Part shown: in pieces, positions 27,004-34,387 of the stretch | Position numbering within the stretch: position 1 is the stretch's first letter | Layout: each line of letters begins with the position of its first letter | From: Aureimonas flava | GTDB taxonomy: Bacteria > Pseudomonadota > Alphaproteobacteria > Rhizobiales > Rhizobiaceae | Length of the DNA stretch: 64,000 nt | Assembly (NCBI RefSeq): GCF_003583935.1 | Contig: NZ_QYRN01000001.1 | Span: forward strand, 310,001 to 374,000 | Direction: 5' to 3' | Notes under the pieces: model-generated | What the model was told of the DNA's origin: nothing | The model's database searches: none | The model's input: only the letters and a program-made list of their open reading frames with translations | Made by a program: the position numbers and the translations under genes

Positions 27004-27204
27004 ATGCCCCTCAACGAAGAAACCCGCCGCACGGGCATGTGCGGGCGGGCTTCGAATGTGTCTCTTGGCAGCGACACTTTCGATCTAGCCCACACCGACC
27101 TCATTTTCAATCAGGCAGCACGGATCGCACGACGCTTTGTCGTGAGCGACGCCCTGGCGCGCACCATTGCCGAGCACGCCTTCAGCAATGGAGGCTCGGC
27201 ATGA
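27004..27204 (+). CDS. Small hypothetical protein
   Basis: 66 residues (MPLNEETRRTGMCGRASNVS at the start; helical end). Its stop overlaps the ATG of the next gene by four bases, which supports it being translated. No family recognised. Confidence 0.5.
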   Translation: MPLNEETRRTGMCGRASNVSLGSDTFDLAHTDLIFNQAARIARRFVVSDALARTIAEHAFSNGGSA

Positions 27205-27500
27205 GCCGCTACACCGTTCTCGCTCGCATCCTTCCTGACGGCCAGCCTATGACGATCATCGGGCGGGACGCTTGGTGCCTCGAGCGCCTCCTGGCGGCCG
27301 GCGCACGCGGCTGCACACCGATCGAGCAGCCGGCCCCGCGCTGGAGCCACTACGTCTGGAAGCTGCGCACCCGTCACGGCATCGTCGTGGAGACAATCGA
27401 CGAGGGGCACGGCGGCCAGTTCGCGGGCACCCATGCCCGCTACGTCCTGCGCTCGAATATCGAGATCCTGCGCGACGATGACCAACGGAGCGCAGCATGA
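27201..27500 (+). CDS. Winged-helix domain protein
   Basis: 99 residues. GRDAWCLERLLAAGARGCTP followed by WSHYVWKLRTRHGIVVETI and HARYVLRS is the winged-helix family common next to phage replication genes in alphaproteobacteria. It probably binds DNA. It is coupled to both neighbours by four-base overlaps. Confidence 0.65.
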   Translation: MSRYTVLARILPDGQPMTIIGRDAWCLERLLAAGARGCTPIEQPAPRWSHYVWKLRTRHGIVVETIDEGHGGQFAGTHARYVLRSNIEILRDDDQRSAA

Positions 27501-27709
27501 ACCCGGCGCCCGATCATTCCGACGCCATCGCGGCAGCCGCGTTCGCGCGCTACGCCGAAGCTTCGACGCGTTTCCAGCAGACGCACCGCCCGGCCGACGC
27601 CGCAGCCGCACGCCGCGCCTATCGCGGGTTTGTCGAGGCTTTCCTGACGCCCGCCGAGCAAGCCGGGCTTGCGGCGGCCGGCGTGCCCGGTCTCGGGAGG
27701 CGCGCATGA
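27497..27709 (+). CDS. Small Ala-rich helical protein
   Basis: 70 residues, Ala/Arg-rich and helical (AAAAFARYAEASTRF; FVEAFLTPAEQAGL). Start and stop both overlap neighbouring genes by four bases (ATGA), so it is part of the replication operon. Function unknown. Confidence 0.5.
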   Translation: MNPAPDHSDAIAAAAFARYAEASTRFQQTHRPADAAAARRAYRGFVEAFLTPAEQAGLAAAGVPGLGRRA

Positions 27710-29139
27710 GTGTCGATCCGAACGGCGAGGGCTTCATTCCCGAACTGGAGCAGTCCCTTCTTGGGGCTCTCCTCCTCGGCCAAGGACTTGCTCGCGTGCG
27801 CCCCATCGTGCGCGCCGAACACTTCGTGGAGCCGATTCATCAGGACATCTTCGGCGCCATCTGTGACGCGCACGAGCGCTCCGGCTCGCACGGCGTGCCG
27901 CTCGTCGCCAAGCTGATCCCCGAGCGCGTCCACATGGCGCTCAAGCTGCGCACCGACATGAACGTGCTGGGCTACCTGTCTCGGATGGCGGCCGATACGG
28001 TGCATGGCGGTTCGCTGATCGAGAAGGCAGCGAAGGCCGTCGTCGAGCAGTGGGCGCGTCTCAACGTGGCGGTTCATTGCGAGCAGATTGCCATCGCAGC
28101 GCGCGACCCAGCCGCCGACCCGTCCATCCTCGGCCGACAGATCGGATCGGCCGTGGAGGGCGTCCTGTCCGACGTGCGCGGCTCCGGCGTCCGGCGCTCG
28201 CGCTTCTCCATCGGGCAGGCGGCCGAGGCGGCCATCGCGTCGGCTCGGGCGGCCAAGGAACAGGGGCACGGCCTCACCGGCCTGTCATGGGGCCTGACGG
28301 ACGTAAACCGCCTCACGGGCGGCATGCAGCGCAAGGATCTGATCCTCGTCGGCGCCCGGCCTTCCATGGGTAAGACGTCGCTCTTGATCTCGTCGGCGCT
28401 CGCTACGGCCCGCGCCGGCCACGGCATCGGCATCCTGTCCATGGAGATGGACGCCGAGAAGCTGACGGCGCGTGCCCTATCGGACCTGTCGTTCAACGGA
28501 CACGTCCAGGTGCCCTATGCCAGCATCATCAGGGGCCAGCTCGACGACGGACAATTCGCCGCGGTGGAGGAGATGGGGCGCCGCCTTGACCAGTTGCCCA
28601 TCGCGATCGACGAGGCGTCGGGCACGACCTTCGACATCCGCGTGAAGATCGAGACCATGATGGAGCAGTTCGAGCGCGCCGGCTGGCCGCGCCTCGAATG
28701 CCTGATGGTGGATCACCTGGGCTTCGTGCAGCCCTCGGCTCACTACCGCGGCAACCGCAACAATGAGGTGGGCGAGATCACGCGGGCGCTCAAAGGCTAT
28801 GCCAAGGAATACGGCCTCGCCATCGTGCTCCTGTCGCAGCTCTCGCGCCAGCTCACCCAGCGCGACGACAAGCGTCCCCAGCTCTCCGACCTTCGGGATA
28901 GCGGCAACATCGAACAGGACGCTGATGTCGTCGTGTTCCTGCATCGCGAGGCCTACTACCTCGATCGGGAACGAGCGACCGGCGACCGCGAGACCGAACG
29001 CGTCGAGAAGCTGGCGGCCTGCCAGCACCAGCTCGAATTCATCATCGCCAAGCAGCGCAACGGACCCGTCACGACGGTGGACCTGTTCTGCGACATGGCG
29101 TTTTCGGCCGTCAGAAACGGCGATCGGAGGTCGCTTTGA
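27706..29139 (+). CDS. DnaB-like replicative helicase of the element
   Basis: 477-residue hexameric DNA helicase. The N-terminal domain starts with PELEQSLLGALLLGQ, the ATPase domain holds the Walker A GARPSMGKTSL near residue 220, the Walker B MVDHLGFVQ, and the C-terminal DLRDSGNIEQDADVVVFLHR and FIIAKQRNGPV. All motifs are kept, so it should be active. It is distinct from the chromosomal DnaB at 51941-53425 and would be loaded at the element's own origin. The gene lies inside a run of four-base start/stop overlaps with the replication protein gene. Confidence 0.93.
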   Translation: MSVDPNGEGFIPELEQSLLGALLLGQGLARVRPIVRAEHFVEPIHQDIFGAICDAHERSGSHGVPLVAKLIPERVHMALKLRTDMNVLGYLSRMAADTVHGGSLIEKAAKAVVEQWARLNVAVHCEQIAIAARDPAADPSILGRQIGSAVEGVLSDVRGSGVRRSRFSIGQAAEAAIASARAAKEQGHGLTGLSWGLTDVNRLTGGMQRKDLILVGARPSMGKTSLLISSALATARAGHGIGILSMEMDAEKLTARALSDLSFNGHVQVPYASIIRGQLDDGQFAAVEEMGRRLDQLPIAIDEASGTTFDIRVKIETMMEQFERAGWPRLECLMVDHLGFVQPSAHYRGNRNNEVGEITRALKGYAKEYGLAIVLLSQLSRQLTQRDDKRPQLSDLRDSGNIEQDADVVVFLHREAYYLDRERATGDRETERVEKLAACQHQLEFIIAKQRNGPVTTVDLFCDMAFSAVRNGDRRSL

Positions 29140-30026
29140 GCCGCCAACCTTGGATGAAATTCTTCCCCGCCGACTGGCAGTCTGACGTGCTGCTTCGGTC
29201 CTGTTCCATCGCCGCGCGGGGCCTCTGGATCGAGCTTCTATGCATCATGCAGAAGGCCGAACCGGTGGGGCATCTGCTGGTCAACGGCAAGGCTCCGGCG
29301 CCCTCGCTGCTGGCAGTCCTGTGCGGCACTTCCGAGAAGGAAATCAGGCGTTTGCTCGACGAGCTGCGGGAGGCCGGCGTGTTCGACGAGGCTGACGGGG
29401 TTATCGTCAGCCGCCGCATGGTGCGGGACGCGGAGAAGGCCGAGAGGGATAAGACCAACGGCAAGAAGGGCGGCAACCCGGCGGTTAAGGCGGGGGTTAA
29501 CCCCCCGGTTAAGCCTTCGGTTGAGGGGGGGATAAACCCCATATTCCAGAAGCCAGAAGCCAGAAGCCAGAAGAATACTCTTGGTGCATCCGCACCGATT
29601 GAGCCGGCTGCGCCGGACCCGTTCGAGGTGTTCTGGAGGCTCTATCCGAAGCGCGATGGCTCAAATCCGAAGAAGCCAGCGAAGGAGAAGTTCGAGAAGC
29701 TAGTGAAGGCTGGCGCCGATCCCGAACAGATCACCGCCGCGGCCATCCGCCTCGCAGCTAAACATCCGAAGCCGACGCCCTACGTGCCGCAGGCTCTCAA
29801 ATGGCTTGGCCAGGAGAGGTTCAACGACGACGACACCAGCGCGACGATCCACGCCCTGGTCGGCGACGAGCAATGGAGCAAGCGCCTCGCCTATGCTCGT
29901 CGTGAGCGTCAGTGGGCCAGGATCGAATGGGGCCCAATGCCCGGCGAACATGGGTGCCGTGTTCCCACACACCTCCTCCAGCCCGATGACGGCCAAGGTT
30001 GGACAGCTCAGAAGGAGGCTGCGTGA
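29136..30026 (+). CDS. Phage replication initiator/helicase-loader-like protein
   Basis: 296 residues. The N-terminus (QPWMKFFPADWQSD; GTSEKEIRRLLDELREAGVF) is a winged-helix region of the DUF1376/DnaD-like kind seen in phage replication proteins. A repetitive linker follows, and the C-terminus (PFEVFWRLYPKRDG; TPYVPQALKWLGQERF) is the usual DnaA-interacting or loader-like tail of such proteins. The start is TTG at 29136, supported by GGAGG at 29126-29130 and by the four-base overlap with the helicase gene. The linker DNA holds iteron-like and heptamer repeats. Confidence 0.7.
   Translation: MSRQPWMKFFPADWQSDVLLRSCSIAARGLWIELLCIMQKAEPVGHLLVNGKAPAPSLLAVLCGTSEKEIRRLLDELREAGVFDEADGVIVSRRMVRDAEKAERDKTNGKKGGNPAVKAGVNPPVKPSVEGGINPIFQKPEARSQKNTLGASAPIEPAAPDPFEVFWRLYPKRDGSNPKKPAKEKFEKLVKAGADPEQITAAAIRLAAKHPKPTPYVPQALKWLGQERFNDDDTSATIHALVGDEQWSKRLAYARRERQWARIEWGPMPGEHGCRVPTHLLQPDDGQGWTAQKEAA
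29483..29573. repeat. Iteron-like 12-base repeats and heptamer array in the replication gene
   Basis: GGTTAA recurs at 29483, 29495 and 29507 and as GGTTGA at 29519, an exact 12-base period; the second copy lies in the perfect palindrome GGGGGTTAACCCCC (29492-29505). Directly after come four perfect copies of CCAGAAG (29546-29573). This is a candidate origin inside the initiator gene, as in lambda gene O. Confidence 0.5.
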
Positions 30027-30304
30027 TGCCTCATGTACTACCCGTCCTCATGCGGCCCGAAGAGATTATCGATCTGAAGGAAGCGGTCTATCGCACCGGC
30101 AAGAACGAGAAGACTATCCGGCGCTGGTGCAAAGAGGATGGGATCGGTCGGCGCACTTCGCCTGGCGCGCCTTGGGAAATCTCGGCCGTTGCGCTCGAGG
30201 CGAAGCGATACGGCGATGTAGAGGCGCTGGAGGAGCTGCGGGTAAACTCGGGCCGCACCGCCAACAGCGCCCGCTACCGAGCCATGCTTGGCATGCCGAA
30301 ATAG
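30026..30304 (+). CDS. Small HTH protein closing the replication operon
   Basis: 92 residues: DLKEAVYRTGKNEKTIRRWC and GRRTSPGAPWEISAVALEAK fit a MerR/excisionase-type winged helix. It starts in the TGATG junction with the replication protein gene. It may be a regulator or excisionase. Confidence 0.6.
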   Translation: MPHVLPVLMRPEEIIDLKEAVYRTGKNEKTIRRWCKEDGIGRRTSPGAPWEISAVALEAKRYGDVEALEELRVNSGRTANSARYRAMLGMPK

Positions 30305-30309
30305 ACGGC

Positions 30310-31623
30310 TCAGTTTAATCCCTCGTCGGCGGGATGTTCAACTACATATTGCTCCAAATTATTTCGACTGAGGATCGCTGATATCTCGGTGGAGGGTATT
30401 TTCTTTGCAGCGTAGCAAGCTGCGATGAAGTCTGTGTAGCCTCCACTACCAATCAAGTCGGATACACCGTCGTCCGCGGATTTCGCGATTTTCTCAAGAT
30501 CCTCCGCTGTTATGAATTGGGAAAACTTCACCATAAATAACGATGAATAACTGTTCGTGCTCGCCCAGCTTCGGGAACTGGCGAATAAAGTTACAGCTCT
30601 CTCGACGACTTCGCGAGCAGGATCGGATATAAGATTTCCCAATTCTTCTGCTGATAGCTTGCTTACTTCAAGCCTCGCTTCAGTTTTCAAATAAGATACT
30701 AGCAACGCCTTATTGAGAAGGTTTGGCCGCTCGACGAGCTTTTCATCCTGGATCAGAGCTTTGAGTGTGGAATGATCTTCTGGTGGAACTTTCTCGCCAA
30801 TATCTAAGCTTCTCACCAAGATTGCAGCGGCGAAACGGATCGAATCTTTTTCGGTTCGCCGAAGTAGTTTGATGCAGTTTGCCAAAACGCGCGGCGCTGC
30901 TTCCCGTCGGTCCATTTCGAGAATGGCCAGCACAGATCTGACGACGGAATTCTTTTTGTAAAATCCACTCGCCTTATCAGGCCACCCGAACATTAGGGTG
31001 TCAACGATAGACCTTATGAGTGCGGGCCTCGCGTTTTTAAGCTCAGTTCCGCTAAGTCTTGACACCGCATCTTTAATTGTCTCGGGAAAATACGTTGACA
31101 GGATTACGGCGCCCACAGCGTCGACGGCAGCTTTACCGTGTCGCGGCGGCTGTGTCAGAACAAGATTTAGCGCGTTCACGATATGTAAGCGCGCCAGTTC
31201 TGCGTTCGGCGCGTATGGAAGCGATGAATTGAGATAGGTTGGGTGCGCGCATCTATGCCGATCAGAACGCAGCCTGTTCATTTCCTCGAATTCGCTCTTC
31301 CCGAAGAAGCCGAATTTGTCTCTGAAGGTTTCCAGCAAGCCTCGCTCAAAATCTAGCAGCTTCCTGAGCGCTTCGGTTTGCCCTTTCTCAAGGGCGTCTT
31401 GCCGATTTTCTAGCTTCTTGATCTCCTCCCCCGCCTCTTTGTCTCCTATCGCCGATAAAGAGCGTAGTTTCTCAATGAGATCAAAGCATACAGCTATATA
31501 TGTAGTAACAATTGCCGCTCTATACGCGCCGCTTTCATAGCATTTGATAGCTTCTGCAATATGTGATTTAGAGCTGTCATTTGTGCATCTAGAAGTAAGT
31601 TCGTCGAAACTCGCAATCATCAC
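30310..31623 (-). CDS. Large HEPN-like protein of unknown function, candidate defence gene
   Basis: 437 residues, read against the surrounding rightward genes and clearly AT-richer (bases 30481-30540 hold 22 G/C of 60), so separately acquired. The N-terminal region (about 20-150) is all helical (AEAIKCYESGAYRAAIVTTY) and carries RHRCAH at 122-127, matching the R-x4-6-H motif of HEPN ribonucleases, preceded by NRLRSD. The rest is a helical array without motifs I recognise. HEPN proteins in phage elements often act in abortive infection. It lies five bases from the replication operon end and in the place where head genes would be expected. The role is inferred. Confidence 0.6.
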   Translation of the reverse strand: MMIASFDELTSRCTNDSSKSHIAEAIKCYESGAYRAAIVTTYIAVCFDLIEKLRSLSAIGDKEAGEEIKKLENRQDALEKGQTEALRKLLDFERGLLETFRDKFGFFGKSEFEEMNRLRSDRHRCAHPTYLNSSLPYAPNAELARLHIVNALNLVLTQPPRHGKAAVDAVGAVILSTYFPETIKDAVSRLSGTELKNARPALIRSIVDTLMFGWPDKASGFYKKNSVVRSVLAILEMDRREAAPRVLANCIKLLRRTEKDSIRFAAAILVRSLDIGEKVPPEDHSTLKALIQDEKLVERPNLLNKALLVSYLKTEARLEVSKLSAEELGNLISDPAREVVERAVTLFASSRSWASTNSYSSLFMVKFSQFITAEDLEKIAKSADDGVSDLIGSGGYTDFIAACYAAKKIPSTEISAILSRNNLEQYVVEHPADEGLN

Positions 31624-31648
31624 ATTCTACTCGCGGCGTTGGCGGGAT

Positions 31649-31668
31649 CGTCCGGACATGTCCGGACG
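31649..31668. promoter_or_regulatory. 20-base perfect palindrome between HEPN and virion genes
   Basis: CGTCCGGACATGTCCGGACG is a perfect palindrome in the 110-base divergent region between the HEPN-like gene (start 31623, leftward) and the rightward virion genes (31734). It starts 25 bases upstream of the HEPN start codon and is a likely operator. Confidence 0.5.
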
Positions 31669-31733
31669 TGTCCACTGAACATGATTCGCAACGTGTGGTC
31701 GAATGCTCCTCAATCGAAAGAGGAGAACCGCCC

Positions 31734-31970
31734 GTGTCCCGAACAGTCCCGCTGTTTCTAAGCGGTGCAAAGGTCGAAGAAGGCTTCCGCTCGGCCTTAT
31801 TCGATGCAGCTAACCGCGCCGGTATCACCCCCAACGAGTTCGCCATCGTCGCCGCCGCCGAGAAGTTGGCGCGCTGCGGGCGCACCTTCCCCGGCATCTT
31901 CCGCAAAGGCGATTTCGAGATGGTCGGCTTCAATCCCGCGCAGGGCACGCAGGTTGGGGGTGCTGTCTGA
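31734..31970 (+). CDS. Small hypothetical protein ahead of virion genes
   Basis: 78 residues from GTG at 31734, preceded by AGGAG eight bases upstream; the frame is open further back but without a ribosome site. The sequence FRSALFDAANRAGITPNEFAI is helical and HTH-like without being decisive. Its stop overlaps the next start (TGATG). Confidence 0.55.
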   Translation: MSRTVPLFLSGAKVEEGFRSALFDAANRAGITPNEFAIVAAAEKLARCGRTFPGIFRKGDFEMVGFNPAQGTQVGGAV

Positions 31971-34381
31971 TGGCGCTCCCCCAGTTCATCTTCGGTGGCG
32001 ACACGGGCATGACGCCCGCGCAGTTGAAGAAAAACCGCGCCATCGCCGAAGCTCTCAGGGAAGGCGCATCCCGCGCCCCTCGCAACGTCGGCGAGGGCAT
32101 CTCAGCCATCGGGCAGGCGCTCGCCTACCGGATCCGCGAGGGGCAGAATGACAAGGCCGAGAAGGCGCTCGGCGAGAAGCAGCGTGAGATTTCGGGCACG
32201 CTCGGCCAAGAGTATGCGGCGGCTCTCGCTGGTGGCGGTTCGGACTTCGGCGCGGGCGCTGGTTTCGGTTCGGCCACCGGCCCCATTGGCGACGCCTCGA
32301 CGGCCATCCCTGCGGGCGAGCGCGCCACCTACATCCGCTCCGGTCTCGTGTCGCGCGGACTGCCCGAGCATGTCGCGGACGGCTTCCTCGCGAATTTCGA
32401 AGATGAGAGCGGCCTTGATCCTGGCATCAACGAGCGCAACCCGACCGTGCCCGGCTCGCGTGGTGGCTTCGGGCTGTATCAGCTCACCGGCCCCCGTCGC
32501 GACGCATACGAGGGCTTTGCCGCCAGCCGTGGCGTCGATCCCTCGGACATCGACACGCAGTTGGACTTCATGGTCGGCGAGCTGGGCGTCGGTGAGGGGG
32601 CGAAGGAAGCGCCGTGGTACGGGTCGGAAGGCAAGGCCGCGCGCAGCATCATGGCCGCGCCCGACACGGCCGGCGCCGCTCAGGCCATCGTGAACAACTT
32701 CCTGCGGCCGGCGCCCGAGCACCGGTCCTCACGGGCGGCGAAGTATGCCCGTCTCGCGGGCGCGGCGGCTCCGGTTCAGGTCGCTTCGCTCGACCGGGCC
32801 GCCGGTATGTCGTCCGTGCCAGAGTTCGGGGCCGAGGACGTCGCGGCGCTCGAGGCGCGCCCGAAAGACCCTCGCGCAGTGCCGTACCAGGGCCCCGGAG
32901 CGACGATCGACCCGCGCGACGTGGAGCGGTTCCAGCCCGGAAACGTGCTCGCTGCGCCGGGCTCGATGTCGCCCGAGGATCAGCGGCTCTATGACGAGCG
33001 CATTCGCGGGCGCGGTGCCCAACCGGACCCGGCCGGAACCGTTCCGTATGCCGGCCCCGGTGCCCGCATCGACGACCCGAACGCTATGCAGGGTGGCAGG
33101 CAGCCGCCGCAGCGCGCGGACCCGCCCGGCACGAAGAACATGGCAGTCGCGCGCGCGCTCGGCATCCAACCGCAGCCGTTCACCCCTCCATCCATGTCGG
33201 CCGTTGCCTCCGCGCTCAATGGCCGGCCGGTGCCCACGCCGACGCCGCGCCCCGAACAGATGGCCGATGCGCAGCCCGGCGCCGATCCGTCGCAGGGCGG
33301 CGACCCGTGGGCCGGAATGCGCCCGCAGGACATCGCGCGGCAGAGCGGCGCGCTTCAGGTGGCGCAGGCCAACGCGAGCCAGCCGTCGCCCTTCGACGTC
33401 GCGCGCGCCAACGGCCAGACCATCGAGACCGACGCCCCGACGTACATGGGCCGGTCGGTCGATACCTTTGACCCGCAAGTCCTCATCGGCGTGTTGCAAA
33501 ACGAGTATGCCAGCCCCGACCAGAAGGCCATGGCGCAGGACATTCTCCAGTTGCAGATGAGGCGCCAGCAGACGACCCAGGCGCAGCAGTACGACATGCG
33601 CAAGACGCTGGAGGGCCGGGCCTATGAGGAACAGAAGGCCGCCCGCGAGCGCGCCGCCGGGAACGAGGACTATCTGACCCGGAAGAAAATCGACCTCCAG
33701 TTTCAGAAGCCCGAGGGCGTCGATTGGCAGGAGCTGCCCAACGGCGACTATGGGTATTTCGACCCGCAGAAGCGCCAGTTCACCAAGCTCGGCAACGCGC
33801 CCAAGCCTGCCTCTAGCGGGATAACGATCGGGCCGGATGGGACGGTTCAGATCGGCGGCGGCCCGAAGCTACCGGCCAACTTCATGCCGGACCCGGAAAA
33901 CCCTGGTGCCGTGAAGCCCATCCCCGGCGGCCCTGGCGAACAGCTTCCGGCCGAACTGGCGGGCCGCATCGCCATCGCCGATAGCTTCCTGGGGCAGGCC
34001 GGCGCTCTTCGCGAGCAGCTTGCAGCCGGCGGCGCAACCGGCCTGCTCGATCGCTTCCAGGCAGGAAACAACGCATCGAGCGATCAGGCCGGGATCTATC
34101 GGCAGCTCCAATCCGGTGCCGACGCGCTTCAGCGCCTCCTCACTGGCGCCGGCATGACGGAGAGCGAAGCCGCGATCTACGCCGGCCGCTATCTGCCGGG
34201 TTACACGGACAGCGCCGAGAGCGCGGTCGCGAAGCTCGACCAGATGACGCGCGAAATCGAGAACGCCCGCGCCGCCGCCCTGCGTGGGCGAGGCGGCATC
34301 GGTGCGGACGTCACGCCCAATGGGGCCAATGCGCCCAAGGGTGCCGCCGCCGACTACAAGACGAAATACGGGCTGGAGTGA
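31970..34381 (+). CDS. Phage internal virion protein with tail-lysozyme-like domain
   Basis: 803 residues. Residues about 121-245 (RSGLVSRGLPEHVADGFLAN; FEDESGLDPGINERNP; GGFGLYQLTGPRRDAYE) match the phage tail lysozyme (transglycosylase-like) domain, with the probable catalytic Glu in NFEDESG. The remainder is Pro/Ala-rich linker (repeated PYQGPGATIDP and PYAGPGARIDD motifs) and a helical C-terminus. Such proteins are ejected by podovirus-like particles to breach the peptidoglycan. Residues 20-54 share 20 of 35 positions with the small protein at 37940-38194. It is followed directly by another large virion-type gene. Confidence 0.75.
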   Translation: MALPQFIFGGDTGMTPAQLKKNRAIAEALREGASRAPRNVGEGISAIGQALAYRIREGQNDKAEKALGEKQREISGTLGQEYAAALAGGGSDFGAGAGFGSATGPIGDASTAIPAGERATYIRSGLVSRGLPEHVADGFLANFEDESGLDPGINERNPTVPGSRGGFGLYQLTGPRRDAYEGFAASRGVDPSDIDTQLDFMVGELGVGEGAKEAPWYGSEGKAARSIMAAPDTAGAAQAIVNNFLRPAPEHRSSRAAKYARLAGAAAPVQVASLDRAAGMSSVPEFGAEDVAALEARPKDPRAVPYQGPGATIDPRDVERFQPGNVLAAPGSMSPEDQRLYDERIRGRGAQPDPAGTVPYAGPGARIDDPNAMQGGRQPPQRADPPGTKNMAVARALGIQPQPFTPPSMSAVASALNGRPVPTPTPRPEQMADAQPGADPSQGGDPWAGMRPQDIARQSGALQVAQANASQPSPFDVARANGQTIETDAPTYMGRSVDTFDPQVLIGVLQNEYASPDQKAMAQDILQLQMRRQQTTQAQQYDMRKTLEGRAYEEQKAARERAAGNEDYLTRKKIDLQFQKPEGVDWQELPNGDYGYFDPQKRQFTKLGNAPKPASSGITIGPDGTVQIGGGPKLPANFMPDPENPGAVKPIPGGPGEQLPAELAGRIAIADSFLGQAGALREQLAAGGATGLLDRFQAGNNASSDQAGIYRQLQSGADALQRLLTGAGMTESEAAIYAGRYLPGYTDSAESAVAKLDQMTREIENARAAALRGRGGIGADVTPNGANAPKGAAADYKTKYGLE

Positions 34382-34387
34382 ACGACG

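Noticed and set aside
31668-31733. Upstream in-frame GTG at 31668 as the start of the small gene before the virion proteins
   Set aside because: It lies on the edge of the 20-base palindrome and has no ribosome site, while GTG at 31734 has AGGAG at proper spacing.
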